From: Streptomyces sp. MUM 203J
Lineage (GTDB): Bacteria > Actinomycetota > Actinomycetes > Streptomycetales > Streptomycetaceae
Length of the DNA stretch: 64,000 nucleotides
Direction of reading: 5' to 3'
Assembly (NCBI RefSeq): GCF_022414595.1
Contig: NZ_JADWYO010000003.1
Coordinates: 124,001 to 188,000, forward strand
Shown here: in pieces, positions 23,052-31,297 of the stretch
How the letters are laid out: each line of letters begins with the position of its first letter
Numbering within the stretch: position 1 is the stretch's first letter
Translations under genes and position numbers: made by a program
The notes under the pieces: model-generated
What the model was told of the DNA's origin: nothing
Databases searched by the model: none
The model's input: the letters and a program-made list of their open reading frames with translations, nothing else

Positions 23052-23067
23052 TGTGACTTGAGTCACA
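23052..23067. promoter_or_regulatory. inverted repeat upstream of cdgB, possible BldD site
   Basis: TGTGAC-TTGA-GTCACA is a perfect 6-bp inverted repeat, 133 nt upstream of the cdgB start. cdgB is a known BldD target in S. coelicolor, and BldD half-sites include GTGA/TCAC. The match is plausible rather than decisive. Confidence 0.4.
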
Positions 23068-23199
23068 GAGTGGAGTAATTGTTGACCCTGTGTACCGAGT
23101 GCACAGCTCGCTGTGATTCAGTGGCGGTGACACCTCACACATGTATGCCGATCACACCGCCTGGAGTTGTTGCTGTCGAGGTCTCGGGGAGAACGAGCG

Positions 23200-24915
23200 A
23201 TGGAGACCGAGTCGGAGCCGTACGTCCGTCTTGCGACCCTGAGGCAGCTGCACCAGGTCGTCGCCAACCTGAACACCGCCCGCAGCCTGGCCGACACCCT
23301 GCAGACCGTCGCGGACGGCGTCACCACCGGGCTCGGCTACGAGCTGGCCTGTGTCAACCTCGTCCGTCCCGACGGCGACCTGGTCGTCGCCGCCTTCGCG
23401 GGGAACGCCGCCGCCGAAGCGCTGATCACCGGCCGGGTCGGCTCCCGCGCCTCCTGGGACCGGCGGCTCTCCATGGGCGAGTCCTGGGAAGACCTGCGGT
23501 TCATACCGCACACCGAGGGCTGGGTGCTGATAGACGACGACGTACCGCAGTGGCACACCGACGGGCCCGAGCCGCGCTTCGAGGACGAGTGGCACCCCCG
23601 CGACCGGCTCTACGCCCCCATGTACACCTCCGGCGGCCAGCGGGAGCTGCTCGGTGTCATCTCCGTGGACCGGCCCCGCAACGGCCGCCGTCCCGGCGCC
23701 TGGGGGCGTGAGGCGCTCCAGATGTACGCCTCCCAGTCCGCCATCGCGATCAGCAACGCGCGGCTCCGCTCCAACATGCAGCGGGCGCTGGTCCGGCTGG
23801 AGCGGGAGCAGCAGGCGCTGCGGGCCAGCGAGGAGTCGTTCCGGCAGGCCTTCGAGTACGCCCCGTCCGGGATGGCCATCGCGGAGATGGGCGGCGACCA
23901 GCAGGGGCGGCTGCTGCGCACCAACGACGCGCTGTGCCGGCTCCTGGGGCGGCCCGCCGCCGTCATGCGCCGCTACTCCTTCGCGGACCTGGTCCACCCC
24001 GAGGACGTCGGGACGCTGCTGCGGACCTCGGCCGAGGGAGGCCGGGCCGAGCTGCGGCTGGCCCGGCGGGACGGTTCGTACGTCTGGGTCTCGCTGCGCA
24101 ACTCGGTCGTCGCGGACACCGCCGACGGGCCGCGTTTCCTGCTCACCCACGTCGAGGACATCGAGGAGCGCAAGCGGCACGAGCTCCAGCTCCGTCACCG
24201 CGCCTCGCACGACGCGCTGACCGGACTGCCCAACAGCGCCGAGCTGCGGGCCCGGCTCAGCGCCCGGCTCTGTGACCGGCCCGGCGGCCGGGCCGTCCGC
24301 GCGACGGCGGCGGACGCGGCGGGGTACGGCGGCGCCTACGGGGAGGGGTACGACCCGGTGGTGCCGTACGAGGCGGAGTACGGGGCCGAGGGGTACGGGG
24401 CCGAGTACGAGTACGGCTACCGGGGCGACGGCTTCGACTTCGACCCGTCGGCCTCGGGCTCCCCGTACGACACCCATGTCCACGCGGTCGCGCCCGGCGC
24501 CGGGGTCGACGACGGGACGAAGGGCCTGGCCGTGCTCTTCTGCGACCTGGACGGGTTCAAGTCGATCAATGACCGGTTCGGCCACCACACCGGCGACGCG
24601 GTGCTGATCGAGGTGGCGCGGCGGCTCACCGACGGGGTACGCGACGGGGACACGGTGGCGCGGCTCGGCGGCGACGAGTTCGTGGTCCTGGCCGACGGTC
24701 TGGGCGCCGCGGACGCGGCCGACCTGGCGGTACGGCTCCGCAACGGGATCATCCCGCCGATCCGGGTGGACGGCCGGGCGGTCCGGGTCGGGGCCAGTTT
24801 CGGGATCGGCTGGGCGGAGTGCGGGATGACCGTGGAAGAGGTCCTCAACTCCGCCGATCAGCGGATGTACATGGAGAAACGCTCCCGGGCCAAGGTGCAC
24901 AGGCGGGCGGGGTAA
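23200..24915 (+). CDS. cdgB: diguanylate cyclase CdgB (GAF-PAS-GGDEF)
   Basis: This 571-residue cytoplasmic enzyme makes cyclic di-GMP. It has a GAF domain (about 15-195), a PAS/PAC domain (about 208-325, SEESFRQAFEYAPSGMAIAEM) and a GGDEF domain with GGDEF at 490-494 and inhibitory I-site RDGD (481-484) at the standard spacing. A low-complexity Tyr/Gly-rich stretch of about 75 residues (about 362-440) splits the GGDEF domain between DALTGLPNSAELRARL and LAVLFCDLDGF. The order matches CdgB of S. coelicolor. The start ATG follows GGGGAGA. An inverted repeat upstream may be a BldD site. Confidence 0.92.
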   Translation: METESEPYVRLATLRQLHQVVANLNTARSLADTLQTVADGVTTGLGYELACVNLVRPDGDLVVAAFAGNAAAEALITGRVGSRASWDRRLSMGESWEDLRFIPHTEGWVLIDDDVPQWHTDGPEPRFEDEWHPRDRLYAPMYTSGGQRELLGVISVDRPRNGRRPGAWGREALQMYASQSAIAISNARLRSNMQRALVRLEREQQALRASEESFRQAFEYAPSGMAIAEMGGDQQGRLLRTNDALCRLLGRPAAVMRRYSFADLVHPEDVGTLLRTSAEGGRAELRLARRDGSYVWVSLRNSVVADTADGPRFLLTHVEDIEERKRHELQLRHRASHDALTGLPNSAELRARLSARLCDRPGGRAVRATAADAAGYGGAYGEGYDPVVPYEAEYGAEGYGAEYEYGYRGDGFDFDPSASGSPYDTHVHAVAPGAGVDDGTKGLAVLFCDLDGFKSINDRFGHHTGDAVLIEVARRLTDGVRDGDTVARLGGDEFVVLADGLGAADAADLAVRLRNGIIPPIRVDGRAVRVGASFGIGWAECGMTVEEVLNSADQRMYMEKRSRAKVHRRAG

Positions 24916-25016
24916 CCGCCGGTTGGGCCTTCCGGGGGCCGTTGTGGTACCTCGTTCGAGGTAGGCTCGCCGGGGTCGGAGACCCCTCGCTAGCACGGAT
25001 GAGGAGTGAGGCAGGG

Positions 25017-26021
25017 ATGGCTGCCGGTAACAGCGGCAACGGCGCGGGCACGCCCGAGGACGACGACCCGTTCGGCTATCTGTACGCCGACGGCCAGACA
25101 GCGGGCGCCCAGGGGCAGCACCAGGGCGGCTACGGCTACCCCGGTCCGGCCGCCGCGCCGCAGCCGGGGCGTCCCCGCACGTCGTACAACCAGGTCCGGG
25201 CGGTGGGCGAGCGGCAATGGGGAGGCCAGGCGCCGGCCCAGCCCCAGGGCGCCGCGCCCCAGGCGTACGGCCAGCCCCCGGCTCAGCCGCAGTACGGCCA
25301 GCCGCACCCCCAGTACGCGGCGCCCGAGACCTACCCGGGCGGTGGCGCCTCGACCCAGCCGGTCCCGGCGCAGTCCGGCGGCCGGGGCGGCGGCCCGAAC
25401 ACGCGGGGCCTGCTGATCGGTGCGATCGCGGTGGTGCTGGTCGTGGTGGCGGGCATCACGGTGGCGATGCTGAACAAGGACTCCGACGGCAAGAACAACG
25501 ACGCCCGGTCGGCACCCTCCGCGCCCGCGCCGACGGGCGTGTCGGAGGAGTCCCCGTCCACGGAGCCGTCCCCTTCGGACTCGGCCAAGCCGGACCTCCC
25601 GAAGCGTGACGCCGCGACCCTGGAACTGACCCCGCCTGCGACGCTCGGCACGGACGTGCCGGGCGCGAAGGGCACCGAGGGCGCGTATGTGCAGTTCAAC
25701 GGGGTGGGCGGCGCAGCCAGTTGGAAGTTCGAGGTGCCGGAGGACGGCACGTACACGATGTACCTGACGTACAGCGTGCCGGGCAAGGACGCCAAGGCCA
25801 CGCTGACCGTCAACGGCGGCCAGCCGCGCGAGATCAACATGGCCAACTTCGCTAAGGCCCCGGAGGGGGCCTGGGAGAAGGGCTGGACGAACACGTACTC
25901 CTACATGCAGCTCGACAAGGGTGAGAACACCCTGAAGATGTCCTGCGAGGCGGGCAACAGCTGTGAGGCGTACCTCGACCAGGTGTGGCTGGTGTACGGC
26001 GAGGCGGGCAAGAAGGGCTGA
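25017..26021 (+). CDS. membrane-anchored carbohydrate-binding (CBM35-like) protein
   Basis: This 334-residue protein has a cytoplasmic Gly/Pro/Gln/Tyr-rich N-terminus (1-130, PQYGQP-type repeats), one membrane helix (131-152), a Ser/Pro linker and a C-terminal beta-sandwich domain (about 198-332). That domain has KGTEGAYVQFNGVGGAASWKFEVPEDGTYTMYLTYS and ends with a two-cysteine motif CEAGNSCEAYLDQVWLVY. It resembles CBM35/CBM6 modules and probably faces the wall to bind glycans. The ATG has GAGGAG at 25001-25006. Two in-frame ATGs are close together. Confidence 0.75.
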   Translation: MAAGNSGNGAGTPEDDDPFGYLYADGQTAGAQGQHQGGYGYPGPAAAPQPGRPRTSYNQVRAVGERQWGGQAPAQPQGAAPQAYGQPPAQPQYGQPHPQYAAPETYPGGGASTQPVPAQSGGRGGGPNTRGLLIGAIAVVLVVVAGITVAMLNKDSDGKNNDARSAPSAPAPTGVSEESPSTEPSPSDSAKPDLPKRDAATLELTPPATLGTDVPGAKGTEGAYVQFNGVGGAASWKFEVPEDGTYTMYLTYSVPGKDAKATLTVNGGQPREINMANFAKAPEGAWEKGWTNTYSYMQLDKGENTLKMSCEAGNSCEAYLDQVWLVYGEAGKKG

Positions 26022-26126
26022 GGCCGGTCCCGGCCGTGCCTCGGCCCCGTCGGGGCTGCCCCCTCCGGGGACTTCGGGGAACGGGGAGACCCGAGGGGCG
26101 GGAGGTCCGAGAGGCGGAGCCCGTGA

Positions 26127-27029
26127 TCAGGCCGCGGCGGCCAGCTCCGTCACCGTCACTCCGGGCAGCAGTTCCGCGAACGCGGCCTCGTCCGCGGCCA
26201 GGGCCGTCGCGCGGGACAGGCGGGCGGTCCAGGGAAGGTCCTCCACCAGTGCCGACAGCAGCCCCGCCACCGCCGCGTCGTCCGCGCCCGGCGGGTTGCC
26301 GGGCGCGCGGGTCGGGGGTGTGGCCCGCCAGGTGCCGTCGGGGGTGACGGCGAGCAGACCCTCCGGGCCCAGGGACGTGACCACCGCGTGGGCGCCCCGG
26401 CGGCGGGCGTCCCGCGTGGCCCGCAACGGCTCGCGTGCGCCCGTCAGTGCGGCCAGTGCCTCCGCGTCGGGCTTCACGATGTCGGGCCGCGCCGCGATGC
26501 CCCGCCGCAGCGGCTCACCGCTCGTGTCGAGGAGGACCGGGACGCCCGCCGACCGCGCCCGCCGGATCAGGTGCGCGTACGCGCCCACCTGGACGCCCGG
26601 CGGCAGGCTGCCGCACAGCGCCACCGCCCGCGCCTCCGGCAGCAGTTCGTCGTACGCCGCCAGCAGCGCCGCCCACTCGGCGGGGGAGATGGCCGGGCCC
26701 GGTTCGGTGAACCGGGTCGTGCCGGACGCGTCGGTGACGGTCACGGTGCGGCGGGTCGCGCCCCTGACCGGCACGAGCGCGTCCCGGAGCGGGAGCGGCG
26801 CCAGGTGGGCGCGCAGGGCCTCGCCCGTCGGGCCACCCGCGAAGCCGGTGAGCACCGCCTCGTGGCCGAGTGCCGCCAGTGCCCGGGCCACGTTGACACC
26901 CGGGCCGCCCGGGCGCTCGGTCACCTCGGGCACACGGTGCTCGGTGTGCGGCGCGAGTGTCGCGGGCACGGCGCAGGTGACGTCGAGCGCGCTGTTGAGC
27001 GTGACCGTGAGAATCACCGGCTGCCGCAC
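26127..27029 (-). CDS. PfkB-family sugar kinase, 1-phosphofructokinase-like
   Basis: This 300-residue kinase has the N-terminal TVTLNSALDVT and GGPGVNVARALAALGHEA of the PfkB group, and SLPPGV typical of 1-phosphofructokinase/tagatose-6-phosphate kinase types. The C-terminal catalytic signature usually DTxGAGD is changed to GNPPGADDAAVAGLL, keeping the GAD core. The substrate is a sugar or sugar phosphate. As it follows nagK and nagA on the same strand after 165 nt, a role in amino-sugar or fructose-phosphate metabolism is suggested. The GTG start at 27029 begins VRQPVILTVT. Confidence 0.8.
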   Translation of the reverse strand: MRQPVILTVTLNSALDVTCAVPATLAPHTEHRVPEVTERPGGPGVNVARALAALGHEAVLTGFAGGPTGEALRAHLAPLPLRDALVPVRGATRRTVTVTDASGTTRFTEPGPAISPAEWAALLAAYDELLPEARAVALCGSLPPGVQVGAYAHLIRRARSAGVPVLLDTSGEPLRRGIAARPDIVKPDAEALAALTGAREPLRATRDARRRGAHAVVTSLGPEGLLAVTPDGTWRATPPTRAPGNPPGADDAAVAGLLSALVEDLPWTARLSRATALAADEAAFAELLPGVTVTELAAAA

Positions 27030-27194
27030 CCCCGTTGACGTGTAGACACCTGCCCGGTGCCTGCCGGGCCCGGAGAATTCACGGTGCCCGATCATGCCAA
27101 ACGGAAGGCGGCCCGCCCAGACCCCCGGGCCGACCGCCGCCGTACCGTGATGCGTGCGGGGATCAGCCGGGGTGCCGCGCGGTGCCCCGGCCGG

Positions 27195-28508
27195 TCATGC
27201 CGGCCGACCTGTCTGTCCGGCCGGGGTCCGGCGGTCGTCCGCCGGGGAGGCGCGGTGGCCCACCCGGGGGTCGACCACCCACGCGCCGCGGCGCATGACG
27301 CCCCGGAGGACGAAGTCGGCGTCCAGGACCACCAGATCGGCGTCCTTGCCCGGCTCGATGGAACCGATCCGGTCGTACCGGCCCAGCAGTTTCGCCGGGT
27401 TGGCCGAGACCGATTCGACGATGTCCTCCACCGGCAGCCGGTCGACGGTCGCCGCCCGGCGGAACGCGGTGTCGAGCGTCAGTGTCGACCCGGCGATAGC
27501 GCCGCCCTCGGCCAGCCGCGCGACCCCGTCCTTCACCTCCACCTCAAGGGGGCCGAGGCGGTAGACCCCGTCCCCGAAGCCCGCGGCGTCCATCGCGTCG
27601 GTGATGAACGCGACGCGGCCGGGGCCCGCGTGACGGTACGCCAGCTCCAGGGCGGCCGGGTGGAGGTGGGTGCCGTCGTTGATCAGCTCGACGGTGACCC
27701 GCTCGTCCTCCAGCAGCGCGGCGATCGGGCCGGGTGCGCGGTGGTTCAGCGGCGGCATCGCGTTGAACAGATGCGTGGCCACGGTGGCGCCGGCCTCGAT
27801 GGCGGCGGCGGTCTGCTCGTACGTGGCGTCGGTGTGCCCGACGGCGGCGATGACGCCGTGCTCCGCGAGCAGCCGTACGGAGTCGAGGCCGCCCGGCAGT
27901 TCGGTCGCGAGCGTCACCATGCGGGTGTGGCCGCGGCCCGCGTCGATCAGTTTGCGCACCTCCGCCGGGTCCGGGTCGCGCAGCAGGGCCTCGCTGTGGG
28001 CGCCCTTGCGGCAGGGGGAGATGAACGGGCCCTCGAAGTGGATGCCCGCGATGTCCCCCTGCTCGGCCAGCTCGGCCAGTTCGCCCGCACGGTGCGCGAG
28101 GAACGCGAGGTCGCCGGTGACCGTGGAGGCGACGAGGGTGGTGGTGCCGTGCAGCCGGTGGGTGTGGATGCCGCGCAGGACCTCGTCGGGACTCCCGGAG
28201 GTGAAGGAGGCGCCGCCACCGCCGTGGTTGTGCAGGTCGACGAAGCCGGGAACGAGCCAGCAGCCGGTGAGGTCGAGGACCTCGGCACCCCCCGGGACTC
28301 CCGGGGTGCCGGGGGCGGTGGCCCGCACGGATTCCCCGCCGCCCGCCGTCGGTCCCGGCGCGGCGCCGGCCCCGCCTCCGGCGGCGTCCGCTGTCGTGAC
28401 TCCCGCGATCTCCGCCCCCCGGACGGTCACCGTGGCGCTGTCCGCGATCCCGGTCGGCAGGACCACGCGGGCGCCGGTGAGAGCCTTCAGCGGGTCGTGA
28501 GCGGCCAT
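27195..28508 (-). CDS. nagA: N-acetylglucosamine-6-phosphate deacetylase
   Basis: This 437-residue amidohydrolase converts GlcNAc-6-phosphate to glucosamine-6-phosphate and acetate in the cytoplasm. The metal site begins at VPGFVDLHNHGGGG. Later landmarks are GIHFEGPFISPCRKGAH, AVGHTDATYEQ, HLFNAMPPLNHRAPG, TDAMDAAG and a late GYxAD-like GKDADLVVLD. Its start overlaps the nagK stop by 1 nt (TGATG), so the two are coupled. DasR-like boxes in front of nagK put it in the expected GlcNAc regulon. A Gly/Ala/Pro-rich insert lies near residues 40-65. Confidence 0.94.
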   Translation of the reverse strand: MAAHDPLKALTGARVVLPTGIADSATVTVRGAEIAGVTTADAAGGGAGAAPGPTAGGGESVRATAPGTPGVPGGAEVLDLTGCWLVPGFVDLHNHGGGGASFTSGSPDEVLRGIHTHRLHGTTTLVASTVTGDLAFLAHRAGELAELAEQGDIAGIHFEGPFISPCRKGAHSEALLRDPDPAEVRKLIDAGRGHTRMVTLATELPGGLDSVRLLAEHGVIAAVGHTDATYEQTAAAIEAGATVATHLFNAMPPLNHRAPGPIAALLEDERVTVELINDGTHLHPAALELAYRHAGPGRVAFITDAMDAAGFGDGVYRLGPLEVEVKDGVARLAEGGAIAGSTLTLDTAFRRAATVDRLPVEDIVESVSANPAKLLGRYDRIGSIEPGKDADLVVLDADFVLRGVMRRGAWVVDPRVGHRASPADDRRTPAGQTGRPA

Positions 28509-29461
28509 CAGGCGTCACCTTCCGAATCGGTCGCGAGGAGGTCCCAGGCGAGGAGCCCCGCGCCCAGGCAGCCTGCGGTGTCCCCGAGGGCCGCCGGCAC
28601 GATGGAGGGCAGCCTCTGGAACGTGACGCGTTCCCCGACGGCGGCCCGGAGGGGTGAGAACAAGGTTTCCCCCGCCTCCGCGAGCCCGCCACCGATGATC
28701 AGGGTGCGCGGGTCCAGCAGGGTGAGCGCGGTGACGAGACCGTCCGCGAGCGCGTCCACCGCGTCCCGCCAGACCCGTACGGCCCGGGGGTCGCCGTCCT
28801 CGACGGCCTTGGCGCAGTCGGCGGCGTCCGCCTCCGTCTCACCGGAGGCCCCGGCCCAGGCGCGGCTCACCGCGGCGGCCGAGGCCAGGGTCTCCAGGCA
28901 GCCGCGCTGGCCGCAGCCGCAGTCGGGGCCCCCGGGGCGTACCACGATGTGGCCGATCTCCCCGGCATAGCCGTGCGCGCCCGCCTCGATGACGCCGTCG
29001 ATGCCGATGGCGCCCGCGATACCGGTGCCGAGCGGTACGAACAGGAACCGGTCGGCGCCCCGGCCCGCCCCGACGCGGCCTTCCGCGAGGCCGCCGGCGC
29101 GGACGTCGTGGCCGAGGGCGACGGGCAGGCCGCCGAGCCGGGCACCGAGCAGCGCGCGCAGCGGTATGTCCCGCCAGCCGAGGTTCGCGGCGTACACGGC
29201 GAGGCCGGCCTCGGGGTCGACGATGCCGGGGACGGCGATCCCCGCCGCCGCGGCGCGCACCCCGTACCGCTGCTCGCCGGCGGCGAGCAGGTCCGTGGCG
29301 AAGCCGAGGATCGACTCCACGACGGCGTCGGGGCCGCGCTCGCGTCCGGTGGGGCGGCGTGCCTCGTACAGCAGTGCGCCGTCCGCCCCGACCAGGGCGG
29401 CCTTCATCCCGGTGCCGCCCACATCGAGGGCGATGACGTGTTCCACGGGAGACAGTGTCAC
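28508..29461 (-). CDS. nagK: ROK-family N-acetylglucosamine kinase
   Basis: This 317-residue ROK kinase has the phosphate loop ALDVGGTGMKAALV, a glycine-rich LGTGIAGAIGIDG, the EIGH motif and the zinc cluster CGCGQRGCLET. Gene context, coupled to nagA, makes GlcNAc the likely substrate. The S. coelicolor counterpart, SCO4285 from memory, is the GlcNAc kinase. The GTG at 29461 has a weak GGTGATC upstream; a GTG at 29446 is an alternative. A DasR-like box ends up 15 nt in front of the start. Confidence 0.88.
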   Translation of the reverse strand: MTLSPVEHVIALDVGGTGMKAALVGADGALLYEARRPTGRERGPDAVVESILGFATDLLAAGEQRYGVRAAAAGIAVPGIVDPEAGLAVYAANLGWRDIPLRALLGARLGGLPVALGHDVRAGGLAEGRVGAGRGADRFLFVPLGTGIAGAIGIDGVIEAGAHGYAGEIGHIVVRPGGPDCGCGQRGCLETLASAAAVSRAWAGASGETEADAADCAKAVEDGDPRAVRVWRDAVDALADGLVTALTLLDPRTLIIGGGLAEAGETLFSPLRAAVGERVTFQRLPSIVPAALGDTAGCLGAGLLAWDLLATDSEGDA

Positions 29462-29475
29462 CTGATCACCGCGAA

Positions 29476-29487
29476 AGGTCTAGTCCA
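29476..29487. promoter_or_regulatory. DasR-like box in front of nagK
   Basis: AGGTCTAGTCCA matches 10 of 12 positions of TGGTCTAGACCA and is identical to the box upstream of msiK. It lies just upstream of the nagK start. Confidence 0.7.
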
Positions 29488-29534
29488 CTTGGGAAGGATT
29501 GTTGCCGCGTCATACAAACCGGAGGTGACCCCCG

Positions 29535-29558
29535 TGGTTTAGACCTAGGTGTAGACCT
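29535..29558. promoter_or_regulatory. two abutting DasR-like boxes upstream of sugar-binding protein gene
   Basis: TGGTTTAGACCT (29535-29546, 10 of 12) is directly followed by AGGTGTAGACCT (29547-29558, 9 of 12). They lie 94-117 nt before the GTG of the sugar-binding lipoprotein, so the divergent region carries at least three such boxes. Confidence 0.65.
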
Positions 29559-29651
29559 CTTATCCTTCGCTTAACGAAAGGTGTTTGGCGAAAACGCAGC
29601 TCACGCGTGGGTGAGTGCGACACGTCCGAGGCGAGTGAGGGTGGTACGGCA

Positions 29652-30929
29652 GTGCAGCGACGCCGCTACAAGGGACTGACCGCGGCCGTGGCCGCACTGA
29701 CGATCGCCGCGACGCTGTCGGGCTGCGGCGGGAGCGAGGGCTCCGGGGACGTCACCCTCAAGCTCGTGGCCGCCGACTACGGCAGCAACGACGACAACAC
29801 GTCCCAGAAGTACTGGGACGAGCTGGCGCGCGCGTACGAGGGCAAGACGCCGGGTGTGAAGATCGAGGTCACCGTCCTTTCCTGGAAGGACGTGGACCGC
29901 GAGGTCGCCGAGATGGTCGCGCGCGGCGAGGCGCCGGACCTGGCCCAGATCGGCGCGTACGCGGACTTCGCGCGCGAGGGCAAGCTGTACCCGGTGGAGA
30001 AGCTGGTCTCCGTTCCGACCCAGTCGAACTTCATGCCGCTGCTGCGGCAGGCGGGCGAGGTGGACCGGGTCCAGTACGGGATGCCGTTCGGCGCCAGCAC
30101 GCGGCTGCTGTTCTTCAACGAGGACCTGTTCACCCAGGCGGGCGCCGAGCCGCCGAAGACCTGGGCCGGGCTGAAGGCCGCCGCCCAGAAGCTGAAGGCC
30201 GAGGGTGTGAAGACCCCGTTCGCGCTGCCGCTCGGCGCGGAGGAGGCACAGGCCGAGGCCATGATGTGGCTGCTCAGCGGGGGCGGCGGCTACCGGGACG
30301 CCACCAACACGGCGTACCAGATCGACTCGCCCGCGAACGTCTCGACCATGAGCTGGCTGAAGGACGACCTGGTCGGCGCGGGGCTGACCGGGCCCGTCGC
30401 ACCCGGCAAGCTCGACCGGCAGCAGGCCTTCGACGCGTTCGCACGTGGCGAGGTGGGCATGCTGAACGGGCACCCCACCCTGATGGACACCGCCGAGAAG
30501 GCCGGCATCAAGGTCGGCAAGGTGCCGCTGCCGGGCGCGAACGGCAAGGCCAAGGCGACGATGGGCGTGGCCGACTGGATGATGGCGTTCAAGCAGAACG
30601 GCCACCGCAAGGAGATCGGCGCGTTCCTCGACTACGTGTACGAGGACAAGAACGTGGTGTCCTTCTCCGACCGCTACGACATCCTGCCCGTCACGGTCAC
30701 CGCGAGCGACAGGATGGAGGCGGACAAGACGCACGCCGCGCTGAAGCCGTTCCTGGAGCAGCTGCCCGGGTCCGAGCTGTACCCGGTGGGCGAGAAGTCC
30801 TGGGCCCGGGTCAGCGAGAGCGTGAAGAAGAACATCGGGCGCGCGGTGGCGCCGGACAGCGACCCGAAGACCGTCCTGGAGGACATCGCGAAGGACGCGC
30901 GGGCGGCCGAGTCGGGCCTGAAGGGCTGA
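29652..30929 (+). CDS. ABC-type extracellular sugar-binding lipoprotein
   Basis: This 425-residue lipoprotein has the signal QRRRYKGLTAAVAALTIAATLSGCGG (lipobox LSGC). A family-1 solute-binding fold follows, with YGSNDDNTSQKYWDELARAYEGKTPGVKIEV, MPFGASTRLLFFNEDLF and FARGEVGMLNGHPTL. It would deliver a sugar to a permease energised by MsiK. No permease genes follow, so it is an orphan that must share a permease. The DasR-like boxes and the divergent nagK-nagA suggest an amino sugar or its oligomer. The GTG start is preceded by GAGGGTGG. Confidence 0.87.
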   Translation: MQRRRYKGLTAAVAALTIAATLSGCGGSEGSGDVTLKLVAADYGSNDDNTSQKYWDELARAYEGKTPGVKIEVTVLSWKDVDREVAEMVARGEAPDLAQIGAYADFAREGKLYPVEKLVSVPTQSNFMPLLRQAGEVDRVQYGMPFGASTRLLFFNEDLFTQAGAEPPKTWAGLKAAAQKLKAEGVKTPFALPLGAEEAQAEAMMWLLSGGGGYRDATNTAYQIDSPANVSTMSWLKDDLVGAGLTGPVAPGKLDRQQAFDAFARGEVGMLNGHPTLMDTAEKAGIKVGKVPLPGANGKAKATMGVADWMMAFKQNGHRKEIGAFLDYVYEDKNVVSFSDRYDILPVTVTASDRMEADKTHAALKPFLEQLPGSELYPVGEKSWARVSESVKKNIGRAVAPDSDPKTVLEDIAKDARAAESGLKG

Positions 30930-31004
30930 GGCCCCTGCCCGTCGGGAGGCCCGCGCCCGCCGGGCTGCGGGCCGCTGTCAGGGGCGTGCCGTAAGTTGGC
31001 TGAT

Positions 31005-31253
31005 ATGACCGCCGAGGACCCGCGGCTCCGGCCGCTCAGTGAGACTGAGCGCACGGTCCTGGCGATGGAGCGCCGCTCCTGGCCGGGACCGGGCGCCAAG
31101 GAACGCGCCATCAGGGAGCGGCTCGGCGTGTCGCCGGTCCGCTACTACCAGCTCCTGAACGCCCTGCTGGACGACGAGTCCGCGCTGGCCCACGACCCGG
31201 TCACGGTCAACCGGCTCCGCCGCGTCCGCGCCATCCGCGAGACCCGCCGCTGA
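31005..31253 (+). CDS. DUF3263-type small HTH-like protein
   Basis: This 82-residue basic protein has the conserved pattern LSETERTVLAMERRSWPGPGAKERAIRERLGVSPVRYYQLLNALLDDESALAHDPVTVNRLRRVR. It looks like a compact helix-turn-helix (GVSPVRYYQLL as recognition region). It is common in actinobacteria with no established role. The ATG at 31005 is preferred over an upstream TTG. It lies 45 nt before otsB in the same direction. Confidence 0.8.
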   Translation: MTAEDPRLRPLSETERTVLAMERRSWPGPGAKERAIRERLGVSPVRYYQLLNALLDDESALAHDPVTVNRLRRVRAIRETRR

Positions 31254-31297
31254 GGCGACAGGTGTCAGCGGGGTCCGCCCCGGATAGGTACGCACAC

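Noticed and set aside
25017..25400. Gln/Pro/Tyr-rich N-terminus of the CBM protein as a prion-like or separate gene
   Set aside because: It is in frame with the membrane helix and the carbohydrate-binding domain, a common layout of Streptomyces membrane proteins with disordered cytoplasmic tails.
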